A stretch of DNA of 37,359 nucleotides from Ruminococcus sp. Zagget11 (GCA_001941135.1 MSHL01000062.1:1-37359), one strand, 5' to 3'. Counted from the stretch's first letter, positions 7,628 to 14,694 are shown. Translations and numbers: made by a program. The notes: a model not told the origin generated them from the sequence alone.

Positions 7628-8053
7628 ATGGCACAGAAAGTTGTAGGCTTAATTAAGCTTCAGATTGCAGCAGGAAAGGCTACTCCTGCTCCCCCGGTTG
7701 GCCCTGCGCTCGGTCAGCACGGTGTAAATATCATGGCGTTTACAAAGGAATTCAACGAGAGAACAAAGAACGATGTCGGTCTTATTATCCCGGTTGTTAT
7801 TACCGTTTATGCAGACCGTTCTTTCTCGTTTATTACAAAGACTCCTCCGGCAGCCGTACTTATTAAAAAGGCTATCGGACTTGAGAGCGGTTCAGGCGTT
7901 CCCAACAAGACCAAGGTTGGTAAGATTACCAAGGAACAGGTTCGCAAGATTGCCGAAACCAAGATGCCCGATCTCAATGCAGCTACTGTTGAGGCAGCTA
8001 TGAGCATGATCGCCGGCACCTGCCGTTCCATGGGTGTAGAGGTTGTTGACTGA
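7628..8053 (+). CDS. rplK: 50S ribosomal protein L11
   Basis: A 141-residue protein of standard length. The N-terminal domain contains the proline-rich [18 protein letters not shown] motif, the region bound by thiostrepton-type antibiotics together with 23S rRNA. The C-terminal RNA-binding domain ends in [15 protein letters not shown]11 forms the GTPase-associated centre and is needed for RelA-type stringent sensing. It is followed after 82 bases by rplA. Confidence 0.98.
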   Translation: MAQKVVGLIKLQIAAGKATPAPPVGPALGQHGVNIMAFTKEFNERTKNDVGLIIPVVITVYADRSFSFITKTPPAAVLIKKAIGLESGSGVPNKTKVGKITKEQVRKIAETKMPDLNAATVEAAMSMIAGTCRSMGVEVVD

Positions 8054-8135
8054 TTCGCGGGACAGCTGCCATAAGCTGCTGCCGAAAGTGGGAGGATAAT
8101 CTTCCGCAAATACCACTAATAGGAGGAAAATAATA

Positions 8136-8831
8136 ATGAAACACGGTAAGAAATATATTGAATCCGCAAAGCAAATCGACAGAACCAAGCAGTATGACTC
8201 TGTTGAGGCTTTGGATTTGGTTTGCAAGAACGCTAAGGCTAAGTTTGATGAAACCGTTGAGGTTCATGTTCGTTTGGGTGTTGACTCCCGTCACGCTGAC
8301 CAGCAGGTCAGAGGCGCTGTTGTTCTCCCTAACGGTACAGGTAAAAACGTAAGGGTTTGCGTTTTCTGTAAGGAGGATAAGTACGAGGCTGCCAAGGCTG
8401 CAGGCGCTGATTATGTGGGCGGTCAGGATCTGGTTGACAGAATTTTCAAGGAAAACTGGATGGATTTTGACGTTGTTATCGCATCTCCCGACATGATGGG
8501 TCTTGTTGGTCGTCTTGGTAAAATCCTCGGTCCCCGCGGACTTATGCCTAACCCCAAGGCAGGTACTGTAAGCCCTGACGTTGCTAAGGCTGTTGCTGAG
8601 GCTAAGGCAGGTAAGATCGAGTACCGTCTTGACAAGACTAACATCATTCACTGCCCTATCGGCAAGGCTTCTTTCGGTGCTGATAAGCTTTCCGAGAACT
8701 TTGAGGCTCTGCTAGAGGCTATCGTTAAGGCTAAGCCGGCTGCTGCAAAGGGTACTTACCTTAAGTCCTGCGTTGTTGCATCAACAATGGGCGTTGGTAT
8801 CCCTGTTGCCACCAACAAGTACGGCGTTTGA
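8136..8831 (+). CDS. rplA: 50S ribosomal protein L1
   Basis: A 231-residue protein with the two-domain L1 fold and the signature [20 protein letters not shown]1 forms the mobile stalk near the E site and often represses translation of its own operon. The ribosome binding site is AGGAGGAAA, nine bases before the ATG. A strong terminator follows directly. The usual next genes, rplJ-rplL-rpoB-rpoC, are absent here. Confidence 0.98.
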   Translation: MKHGKKYIESAKQIDRTKQYDSVEALDLVCKNAKAKFDETVEVHVRLGVDSRHADQQVRGAVVLPNGTGKNVRVCVFCKEDKYEAAKAAGADYVGGQDLVDRIFKENWMDFDVVIASPDMMGLVGRLGKILGPRGLMPNPKAGTVSPDVAKAVAEAKAGKIEYRLDKTNIIHCPIGKASFGADKLSENFEALLEAIVKAKPAAAKGTYLKSCVVASTMGVGIPVATNKYGV

Positions 8832-8849
8832 TTACAGGTTAATATCCTT

Positions 8850-8882
8850 GAGGCGGAAACGGTCGTTTTCCGCCTCTTTTTT
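8850..8882 (+). terminator. Strong terminator after rplA
   Basis: GAGGCGGAAAC (8850-8860), loop GGTC, GTTTTCCGCCTC (8865-8876) with one bulged base, then TTTTTT. Confidence 0.93.
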
Positions 8883-8944
8883 CGATTATGGAAAATGCAT
8901 AAAAAACAGGGTGAAATATTTAAGTTTTCAAGTGTAAATTTGGC

Positions 8945-8973
8945 TTGACATTTTCCTCGTTATATGGTACAAT
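8945..8973 (+). promoter_or_regulatory. Strong promoter with no gene close downstream
   Basis: TTGACA (8945-8950), 17 bases, TACAAT (8968-8973). The predicted start is near 8980. The nearest credible coding start is 600 bases away, so it probably serves a non-coding RNA. Confidence 0.75.
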
Positions 8974-8979
8974 AATACT

Positions 8980-9090
8980 TACAACAAACTAATTGATGCA
9001 GTCAATTTAAGACTTGCAATCCTGTATTGTAGCTTTTGGCACGCTCGGTCATCAGCCTGTTATGCACGAGCTTGTTTGCAGTGCATTTTT
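8980..9090 (+). ncRNA. Candidate structured RNA after the rplA terminator
   Basis: From the predicted start at 8980 I see three hairpins: AATTGA/TCAATT around TGCAG (8991-9007); CAAT/ATTG around CCTGT (9017-9029); and GCAC plus GCTCG (9039-9047) pairing with CGAGC (9067-9071) and GTGC (9081-9084), followed by ATTTTT (9085-9090), which could act as a weak terminator. No sensible open reading frame fits. It does not contain the conserved sequence I would expect of an L10 leader. Family unknown. Confidence 0.35.
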
Positions 9091-9152
9091 CATAATTGTT
9101 CCATTGATTTTTTGGACACTATGCCAAAAATGTAAAGGTTTCTGTGTAGCTG

Positions 9153-9181
9153 TTGACGAAATGCCTTTTTTGAGTTATAAT
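9153..9181 (+). promoter_or_regulatory. Promoter of the candidate sRNA
   Basis: TTGACG (9153-9158), 17 bases, TATAAT (9176-9181). Seven bases downstream, at 9188, begins the 5' stem of the RNA below. Confidence 0.8.
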
Positions 9182-9187
9182 ATTTAT

Positions 9188-9317
9188 GATGTTAAGTTCT
9201 TAATATTTATTATTGTTAACATCCGTTTTGTTGTCTCCTTTCTTTTGTTCTACACGTTTTTATTTCATTTAGTTTCACTTAATTTATTGGCAGGATCTAT
9301 CTCCTGCCTGTTTTTTT
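9188..9317 (+). ncRNA. Candidate small RNA with anti-Shine-Dalgarno tract
   Basis: This is a compact intergenic transcription unit of about 130 bases. The predicted start coincides with the first base of an 8-bp stem, GATGTTAA (9188-9195) with TTAACATC (9216-9223). A pyrimidine-rich, apparently unstructured stretch of about 65 bases follows. It contains TCTCCTTT (9234-9241), complementary to AAAGGAGA-type ribosome binding sites. It ends in an intrinsic terminator: GGCAGGA (9289-9295), loop TCTATC, TCCTGCC (9302-9308), then TGTTTTTTT. An overlapping 105-codon frame runs straight through the terminator and has no ribosome binding site. I infer a trans-acting sRNA; no known family is recognised. 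Confidence 0.65.
9289..9317 (+). terminator. Terminator of the candidate sRNA
   Basis: A perfect 7-bp stem (GGCAGGA/TCCTGCC) with a 6-base loop, then T, G and seven T residues. Confidence 0.88.
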
Positions 9318-9325
9318 CTGTGAAA

Positions 9326-9341
9326 ACTTAAACGTTTAAGT
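9326..9341. repeat. 16-bp perfect palindrome upstream of mcrB
   Basis: ACTTAAACGTTTAAGT is its own reverse complement. It lies between the sRNA terminator and the mcrB promoter. TTCACTTAA (9274-9282) and TTAAGTGAA (9336-9344) also form an inverted pair around the terminator. It could be an operator; no protein is known to bind it. Confidence 0.4.
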
Positions 9342-9474
9342 GAATGTGTATGATTTGTCAATTCCTCGGCGTCCGCCTTAATGTGAGCAATCCTGTTTAT
9401 TATGCGTTCTTCCCAAAAAGAGTACGCAATATTTATTAAATGTGCAGAATAACCATAGTTTTTCAAAATCGCAC

Positions 9475-9503
9475 TTGTGTTTTTGTGGAATATGTGGTAT
9501 AAT
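9475..9503 (+). promoter_or_regulatory. Promoter of mcrBC
   Basis: TTGTGT (9475-9480), 17 bases, TATAAT (9498-9503), with an extended -10 TG one base upstream. The predicted start is near 9510, giving a leader of about 80 bases. Confidence 0.75.
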
Positions 9504-9513
9504 ATATTGGTAG

Positions 9514-9572
9514 TTGGAAATAGAATGGCGGTTAATGCAGTTGTTCTCAAATATCCAATATCTAATTTCCAA
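9514..9572 (+). promoter_or_regulatory. mcrB leader hairpin next to the ribosome binding site
   Basis: TTGGAAATAGA (9514-9524) can pair with TCTAATTTCCAA (9561-9572), with one bulge. The right arm ends two bases before the AAGGAAAGG ribosome binding site, so the fold may modulate translation. There is no T-run. Confidence 0.4.
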
Positions 9573-9591
9573 AAGGAAAGGTCGAATTATC

Positions 9592-10602
9592 ATGGGAAAA
9601 AATATCATTCTTTATGGGCCTCCGGGTACAGGTAAAACCTATAATACCGTCAACTATGCGTTGTCAATAATCTATGATCTGCCGGTTGAAGCGGTAATGA
9701 AAAAGGATTATGACGCTATGTTTGAGCGTTACAATGAGCTTAAAACAAGCTTTGGACAGATTGAGTTTACGACCTTTCACCAATCTATGGGTTATGAGGA
9801 GTTCGTCGAGGGTATCAAGCCCGTTTTTCTTGAAGCCATGAATGAACGCGGCGAGCGTACTCGTAAAAAGGAAATGGTGTATGTTGTCGATAAGGGCATA
9901 TTCAGAGAGTTCTGCCAGACGGCGTCCGAGCACCCTGAGGACAGATATGTAATGATTATCGATGAGATTAACCGTGGTAATATTTCCAAAATCTTCGGTG
10001 AGCTTATCACTATTATCGAGCCTACTAAGCGTATCGGTCAATCCGAAGAGCTGAGGGTCAGACTTGCTTATTCACAGGAGCCTTTCGGCGTTCCCGATAA
10101 TCTGTACATAGTCGGAACAATGAATACCGCCGACAGATCTATCGCGCTGCTTGACACGGCGATCCGCAGACGTTTTGAATTTGTGGAAATGCTCCCTCAG
10201 CCTGAGCTTTTCAGAAATACCACCATTGAGGGCGTGAGCATTGAGCAGCTTCTCTCCACCATTAACAAGAGAATTGAAATTCTCCTTGACCGTGAGCATA
10301 CCATAGGTCATGCTTACTTCATGCCTCTGAAAACCGAACCTACTCTGCAGAATTTGGGCAAGATATTTAAAAATGCCATTGTTCCTCTGCTGCAGGAGTA
10401 TTTTTATAGCGATTATCAGAAAATACGTTGGGTTTTGGGCGATTACAACAAGGAGCCTGAGGAGCAATTCGTTAAGGCTGTGGCTATTGACTACAAGAAA
10501 ACCTTCGGCGAAAATGTGGAGCTTTTCCTTGATGTTGACGATACCTACGAGATTAACAATGACGCTTTCTTTAATATTAATGCCTACAGCAAGCTGCTGT
10601 AA
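9592..10602 (+). CDS. mcrB: McrB-like GTPase, short form without DNA-binding domain
   Basis: A 336-residue AAA+ protein of the McrB type. Walker A is GPPGTGKT (9-16), Walker B is MIIDEINRGN with Asp124-Glu125, and the McrB signature MNTADRS is at 177-183, followed by the arginine-finger region AIRRRFEF. McrB of E. coli has an extra N-terminal domain of about 160 residues that binds methylated DNA. Here the P-loop starts at residue 9, so this protein is the motor alone, comparable to the short McrB product. The start is the ATG at 9592 after AAAGGAAAGG; the frame upstream encodes nothing resembling a DNA-binding module. The McrC nuclease gene follows 18 bases later. GTP rather than ATP use is known for the family, not shown here. 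Confidence 0.9.
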   Translation: MGKNIILYGPPGTGKTYNTVNYALSIIYDLPVEAVMKKDYDAMFERYNELKTSFGQIEFTTFHQSMGYEEFVEGIKPVFLEAMNERGERTRKKEMVYVVDKGIFREFCQTASEHPEDRYVMIIDEINRGNISKIFGELITIIEPTKRIGQSEELRVRLAYSQEPFGVPDNLYIVGTMNTADRSIALLDTAIRRRFEFVEMLPQPELFRNTTIEGVSIEQLLSTINKRIEILLDREHTIGHAYFMPLKTEPTLQNLGKIFKNAIVPLLQEYFYSDYQKIRWVLGDYNKEPEEQFVKAVAIDYKKTFGENVELFLDVDDTYEINNDAFFNINAYSKLL

Positions 10603-10620
10603 TAATTGGGGCTGATATAT

Positions 10621-11955
10621 ATGGTACAACGTAAACGTTACAGGCTCTGTGAACAGGAGTTTTTCATACCGGAGGGCAGTCCCATGCGTGACGGTGCTGT
10701 GGTTATTCCACAGGATACGTTTGAACAGTTGGAGGACTTCGTGTACGAAAAGAAGATGCCCGACCCTACCGGCAGAAACAGCTACATGATGCAGCTTGAG
10801 GAGGACGACAAGGGCAAACTGCTGCGTGCCTCGGAATATGTGGGCGCAATCGTCTTTAAGGACGGCACACAGATTGAGCTTCTGCCTATGTCCAATGCCG
10901 TGGATGCCAACGGCAATCAGCTTTCCAACAAGCGCGTTATGCTTAATATGCTGCGTACAGTGAAAAAGCTTCCCCTAAGCAACAGCGCCATAAATACAAG
11001 GGCAGCCGAGGGACTTAATATATTTGAAACCTTTATACTTGCCTTTATCAATGAGGTACAGCTTATTATACATAATTCTCTCAAAAAGGAATATCAGCCG
11101 TACACCGAAAACGAACGCTTTCTTAAGGGAAAGGTTATATATTCTCTCCATGCCACAAAGAATTTCGCCCACAAGGACAAGTTTTATGTTCAATATGATG
11201 TATTTTCCATAAACCGTGCCGAAAATCGTCTGATAAAATCTACCTTGAAATATCTGCGGGGAGTTACCTCCTCCGCAAGAAGCCGTAACAAAATCAATGC
11301 TCTTATCGCGAATTTTGACGGTGTGGATTACTCCATGAACTACAGGCAGGACTTCGCCGCCTGCGTTATAGACAGAAGTATGGTGGGCTACGGAAATGCC
11401 ATCACCTGGGCGGAAATCTTCCTTTTGGGAAAGGGCGTAAACGTTACAACAGGCAGAAATGTTTCCTATGCGGTGGTTTTCACCATGTCGGAGCTTTTTG
11501 ACTGCTTTACGGCGTCCAGTCTTGGGAGAATGCTGGATAATCAGCGCTTCCATGCGGAGCTGCAAAAGAAGCGTTACCCCATGCTTAATAGGGCGATGCC
11601 TCGTGACAGCGCCCAAGCACTTGTGGTAATAACCATGAGGGAAAACGGAATGAGGGTTGTATTTGACTCAAAATGGCAGAAGCTTTCCCAGGACGCAAGC
11701 AACTACGGCATATACCAGTCGGATATAAACAATCTTTATGAGCTGCTGGAAATGCACAAGGCGGACAGCGTATGCTATATCTACCCATCGTTTACCCGAG
11801 GCAATGACCGCACACAGGAGATTTGTTTCAGGAATGAGGACGGTATACTGGGGCGTGTATGCTTTGTGGACATAGGCGATATGGAAAAAAGCCTTTCCCA
11901 AATCGTTGAACACATTTTCGGAATGACCGTAAGCTCCGTATCAAAGCTAAAGTAG
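10621..11955 (+). CDS. mcrC: McrC-like restriction endonuclease subunit
   Basis: A 444-residue McrC homologue. It has an N-terminal beta-rich region that would contact the McrB hexamer, a middle segment (RAAEGLNIFETFILAFINEVQ, about 120-140), and a C-terminal PD-(D/E)XK nuclease core seen as RVVFDSKWQK (345-354, Asp349 and Lys351). The start is the ATG at 10621; a TTG at 10606 is also possible but neither has a strong ribosome binding site, so translation may depend on mcrB. McrBC systems cut DNA carrying methylcytosine or similar modifications after GTP-driven translocation. A perfect terminator follows, so the unit is bicistronic. No modification enzyme or separate specificity protein is adjacent. 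Confidence 0.9.
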   Translation: MVQRKRYRLCEQEFFIPEGSPMRDGAVVIPQDTFEQLEDFVYEKKMPDPTGRNSYMMQLEEDDKGKLLRASEYVGAIVFKDGTQIELLPMSNAVDANGNQLSNKRVMLNMLRTVKKLPLSNSAINTRAAEGLNIFETFILAFINEVQLIIHNSLKKEYQPYTENERFLKGKVIYSLHATKNFAHKDKFYVQYDVFSINRAENRLIKSTLKYLRGVTSSARSRNKINALIANFDGVDYSMNYRQDFAACVIDRSMVGYGNAITWAEIFLLGKGVNVTTGRNVSYAVVFTMSELFDCFTASSLGRMLDNQRFHAELQKKRYPMLNRAMPRDSAQALVVITMRENGMRVVFDSKWQKLSQDASNYGIYQSDINNLYELLEMHKADSVCYIYPSFTRGNDRTQEICFRNEDGILGRVCFVDIGDMEKSLSQIVEHIFGMTVSSVSKLK

Positions 11956-12015
11956 CAGGCGCAGGGTGTACCTGCTCCCGCCAAGCTGCATTTGTTGGTT
12001 AATTATATATAAATA

Positions 12016-12053
12016 CCGCAAAGCCCAAAAGTAAAAGGCTTTGCGGATTTTTT
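12016..12053 (+). terminator. Terminator of mcrBC
   Basis: CCGCAAAGCC (12016-12025), an 11-base loop, GGCTTTGCGG (12037-12046), then ATTTTTT. Confidence 0.92.
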
Positions 12054-12060
12054 GCATTAT

Positions 12061-12157
12061 TTAAGGAAGTGCCGATTAATGCGTCAGCAATCGTTTCCAA
12101 CCCTCGAAATGCCCTTACTGAGAGGGTTGAGAAACGATTTAATCAGCGGTTCCTTAA
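12061..12157. repeat. 97-bp interrupted inverted repeat (MITE-like)
   Basis: The outer arms are TTAAGGAA (12061-12068) and TTCCTTAA (12150-12157). The inner arms are AATCGTTTCCAACCCTC (12089-12105) and GAGGGTTGAGAAACGATT (12122-12139), which match with one extra base. GCCGATTAA and TTAATCAGCGG between them also nearly match. The whole could fold into one long hairpin. There is no T-run at the minus-strand exit, so it is not a standard terminator. The stop codon of the YgjP-like gene lies inside the outer arm. It may be a small non-autonomous element. Confidence 0.6.
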
Positions 12158-12822
12158 TCCAATCCGAATCGTACAAGGGTTTTCTGAACGTCCTTAAGGC
12201 GCTCTCTGCACTGCTTGTAATCGGGAATAACTGCTTCAACCTTTGCCCAAAATTCGGGGCTGTGGTTCATCTGTCCCACATGGCAAAGCTCATGCACTAT
12301 TACATAGTCGATAAGCTTTAAATCGGCAGCTATCAGCTTCCATGAAAGGTTAATGCTTCCTGTGGAGGAGCAGCTTCCCCAGCGGGTTTTTGCACTGTTT
12401 ATCTTTACATCGGAAATATTCACATTCATTCGTCCCGCTATAAGTCGTGTACGGGCAGGCAGGGTGTCCTTGGCTATTGAAGCATAAAGCTTTCTCAAGT
12501 AGGGAATCATTCTTTCCAGCGCCATATCCTCGGGAAGTCGGAAGCAACCGTCAATATATCCGTAGGGCTGTTTATTTACAACGGGACACTCCTCACCCAT
12601 AAGCGGCAGCCACAGGGGCGGTTTTGACAGAAGCTCTGTTTTCTCGCGAACCCTGTCCTCAGCCTGAGCGGAATATTTATCAATCCAATCCGTTTTTGAC
12701 TGTACAAAATCGTCAATAACGGATTTTGGCGTATCTAAAGGCGCTCTTACCACAACATTGCCTGAACGGTCAACGGTCAGCGCTATGCTTTTTCTGCGGG
12801 ATCTCACAAGCCGATATTCCAT
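12154..12822 (-). CDS. YgjP/DUF45-type zinc metallopeptidase
   Basis: A 222-residue protein starting MEYRLVRSRRKSIALTVDRS. It carries the metal-binding motif HELCH (177-181) with a third ligand at His187 in the NHSPEFW segment. The preceding WGSCSSTGSINLSWKL block is typical of the YgjP/SprT-like DUF45 family. These are predicted zinc-dependent peptidases of unclear substrate; relatives often sit beside restriction genes. The frame is open up to 12924, but the ATG at 12822 is the first that gives the family's normal N-terminus; its ribosome binding site is weak. Only an extended -10 (TGTGGTATAAT at 12952-12942) is visible upstream. A copy of the flanking repeat TTAAGGAAGTG lies on each side of the gene. 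Confidence 0.85.
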   Translation of the reverse strand: MEYRLVRSRRKSIALTVDRSGNVVVRAPLDTPKSVIDDFVQSKTDWIDKYSAQAEDRVREKTELLSKPPLWLPLMGEECPVVNKQPYGYIDGCFRLPEDMALERMIPYLRKLYASIAKDTLPARTRLIAGRMNVNISDVKINSAKTRWGSCSSTGSINLSWKLIAADLKLIDYVIVHELCHVGQMNHSPEFWAKVEAVIPDYKQCRERLKDVQKTLVRFGLD

Positions 12823-12931
12823 GCTGCATGGGAAAAGCGAAAGGTCGCGGCTTTTCCCACATTTGCCCCCTTTCAAAGGATAACCCTTCTTTATTGGGGA
12901 ACATAATGCCGCTATACTTGACAAGCTTCCC

Positions 12932-12952
12932 CACTTCCTTAATTATACCACA
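12932..12952 (-). promoter_or_regulatory. Extended -10 promoter and repeat copy upstream of the YgjP-like gene
   Basis: On the minus strand, TGTGGTATAAT (12952-12942) is an extended -10 without a good -35 box. The bases immediately downstream, TTAAGGAAGTG (12942-12932), repeat the outer end of the 97-bp element at 12061-12071. Confidence 0.5.
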
Positions 12953-13009
12953 AATTTATTAAGGTTTAAGGAATTGAGTGTAAATTTGCCGTCAAACATA
13001 GCATTTATA

Positions 13010-14446
13010 TCAATTCTGCGCAAGCTTATTCTTTAAGGCGGAAATACAATCATCAACCGCCTGAACCATTTCAGCCTCGCTGACAACAAGCTTATCCTGT
13101 TCCAAGCTGTCCACGAAATCGTTGAATATTTCATACAGCTCAACACTGTGAACCACACAGCAGAATGGACTGTCGGACATACAAAAGGAAATCACTATAG
13201 ATTTATCCTCTCTGATAAACAGCTGCATATTTTCGGGAATGGTTAGCCTTATCGGGTCAATCATTACCTTTTTTTCGGTATCATCCCGCAGTTTTTCCAA
13301 AAGATAAATTCTTTCCTCAATTGTCAAGGGAGTCGGAACCATTCTGCCTATGGTGGTGACGATAATACCGTTCTCGGTAAAGCTTTTCAGTCCATCAAGG
13401 GAAAAATAGCATTTATTCAGTAAAGCCATAACTGTACCATCTTCATGAAAAAATCTGCTTTTAAATTTGTCAATAAGCTCACTGCGGCCCTCAAAATATT
13501 TCATATGACTCATAACGTTATTTATATTTATATACGATGAAAGGCAAGGCTGAAATTCTATTGATTCAGAATAATCCTGCCCGTTCCCGAACAGAATGTC
13601 AAACATTTGAAACTCGTCATAGGTATCAAGGGTTGGTACGGATTTTTGTTCGATGTCGGCGGTATGCTGCATAAAAATGCTGTGCAGATCCTTGTTGTCG
13701 CTGATATAGGCTGCATTGAAATCGGCTGAAATCGTAACTATATACCTTGAGGAAAGCAGATAAAAGGGAAATGCGGAACTATAGCTTTCAGGGCGATTTT
13801 GCTCGCAGGAAACATACATTTTGTAGATTATTCCCTTATTCATGGAAAGCTTCAATGCCTCTTCAAGCATGGTGATAGGATCGGTTTCATCGTAGGTTTT
13901 TATATAGTGCTTCAGCTTGATTGATTTATCAGACAAATCAAGGGCTTTCAGCATATCAAAGAACATTTTATTTTCGTATGGCAAAGTTGTTGTAAGTAAC
14001 GGATTTTCCTCGTTGTTTTCGTTGATGATAATGTTTCGCAGAGCGTTATTCACGTTGACAATACCCCTAACCACCGTGTCGCATTGAACAGGAGCAGGGA
14101 TAATTTTATTTTTCGGGGCACTGTCCGCTATACAATAGTTAGGCAGCTGTTCAATCATTTCCTTGACGTGGATTCTATTGTAATATGCCTTACTTCCTAT
14201 TTTCTCACGGCGATAAAGCTCTATCAGCTCGCTTCTTTGATTTGTGGTTATGGGAAGTGCAAGGCTAAGCTTTTCCACAAAGTCCTGTGCAGGCAGCAGC
14301 TTTCCCGACATAGTATGCTGAATCGCCGTCCTTCCCAAACCGGTAATCTGTGACAGCTTATAAACAGTATAATCGCTGCTGTTAATATATTCAACCAGTT
14401 TTTCCGAAAACTCACTTGATTTGGTATTTAGTCCTTTTTCTGCCAT
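13010..14446 (-). CDS. HTH protein with large uncharacterised C-terminal region
   Basis: A 478-residue protein. The first 80 residues look like a degenerate XRE-type helix-turn-helix (LVEYINSSDYTVYKLSQITGL, then LGRTAIQHTMSGKLLP). The remaining 400 residues show no motif I recognise: no Walker boxes, metal sites or membrane spans. The mixed alpha/beta pattern suggests a sensory or ligand-binding domain. The start is the ATG at 14446-14444, with AAAGGAG nine bases upstream; an ATG at 14476 has no ribosome binding site. Upstream lie its own promoter (14482-14510), an inverted repeat and a terminator-bearing leader. It may be a transcriptional regulator. Function unknown. Confidence 0.7.
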   Translation of the reverse strand: MAEKGLNTKSSEFSEKLVEYINSSDYTVYKLSQITGLGRTAIQHTMSGKLLPAQDFVEKLSLALPITTNQRSELIELYRREKIGSKAYYNRIHVKEMIEQLPNYCIADSAPKNKIIPAPVQCDTVVRGIVNVNNALRNIIINENNEENPLLTTTLPYENKMFFDMLKALDLSDKSIKLKHYIKTYDETDPITMLEEALKLSMNKGIIYKMYVSCEQNRPESYSSAFPFYLLSSRYIVTISADFNAAYISDNKDLHSIFMQHTADIEQKSVPTLDTYDEFQMFDILFGNGQDYSESIEFQPCLSSYININNVMSHMKYFEGRSELIDKFKSRFFHEDGTVMALLNKCYFSLDGLKSFTENGIIVTTIGRMVPTPLTIEERIYLLEKLRDDTEKKVMIDPIRLTIPENMQLFIREDKSIVISFCMSDSPFCCVVHSVELYEIFNDFVDSLEQDKLVVSEAEMVQAVDDCISALKNKLAQN

Positions 14447-14481
14447 ATGGGAGCGCTCCTTTAATTCGGTATTCATCTATA

Positions 14482-14510
14482 ATTTTACACGTTTTGTTGA
14501 ATAAAGTCAA
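14482..14510 (-). promoter_or_regulatory. Proximal promoter of the 478-aa HTH gene
   Basis: On the minus strand, TTGACT (14510-14505), 17 bases, TAAAAT (14487-14482). Confidence 0.65.
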
Positions 14511-14512
14511 TA

Positions 14513-14538
14513 TGTGACTAAAAGTGTGACCATTTAGT
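14513..14538. promoter_or_regulatory. Possible operator upstream of the HTH promoter
   Basis: The direct repeat TGTGACTA (14513-14520) / TGTGACCA (14525-14532) overlaps the inverted pair ACTAAA (14517-14522) / TTTAGT (14533-14538). It lies directly upstream of the -35 box and could bind the regulator encoded downstream. Confidence 0.4.
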
Positions 14539-14551
14539 TTTGGGTTTATTC

Positions 14552-14588
14552 AAAAAAACGCTTTATGCAGCTTCACCGAGAAAAAGCG
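14552..14588 (-). terminator. Intrinsic terminator between two minus-strand promoters
   Basis: On the minus strand, CGCTTT (14588-14583), an 18-base loop, AAAGCG (14564-14559), then seven T residues (14558-14552). It lies upstream of the HTH gene, so it would end or attenuate transcripts from the distal promoter. Confidence 0.55.
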
Positions 14589-14694
14589 AGACAAAAAGCC
14601 TGCACTGGGTTTGTTATCTTTCCTCCTAAATTTTTCATAACAATTAATTTTTCTCATTAACAGGGTTTACAAATACAATAAATATTGTATTTGT
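14552..14694 (-). ncRNA. Candidate leader RNA / sRNA
   Basis: This runs from the predicted start of the distal minus-strand promoter to the terminator at 14552. It would open with most of the palindrome at 14666-14697 as a stable hairpin. It contains an AGGAGGAAAG sequence (14629-14620) with no good start codon after it. A 21-codon frame (14638-14573, beginning MKNLGGKITN) covers that sequence but has no proper ribosome binding site. It could be a free sRNA or an attenuated leader of the HTH gene. Confidence 0.4.

Noticed and set aside
8980-9090. 6S RNA or L10 leader
   Set aside because: I could not recognise the long bulged duplex of 6S RNA or the conserved L10-leader core.
9014-9331. 105-codon plus-strand frame with hydrophobic stretches between rplA and mcrB
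   Set aside because: It runs through a promoter, an 8-bp stem and the sRNA terminator, has no ribosome binding site, and its composition follows the T-rich DNA.
9284-9550. 88-codon minus-strand frame whose middle (FWEERIINRIAHIKADAEEL) looks protein-like
   Set aside because: No ribosome binding site; it covers the mcrBC promoter and the sRNA terminator. It may be a decayed gene fragment but I cannot support it.
12016-12053. Part of the 97-bp repeat
   Set aside because: It is a separate, complete terminator with its own arms and T-run for mcrC.
12061-12157. Ordinary terminator of the YgjP-like gene
   Set aside because: The stem is far longer than usual, contains the stop codon, and lacks a T-run on the minus-strand exit.
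14573-14638. 21-codon minus-strand ORF (begins MKNLGGKITN) inside the leader RNA
   Set aside because: No ribosome binding site before its ATG; the AGGAGG lies within the ORF. Kept only as a note to the leader RNA.
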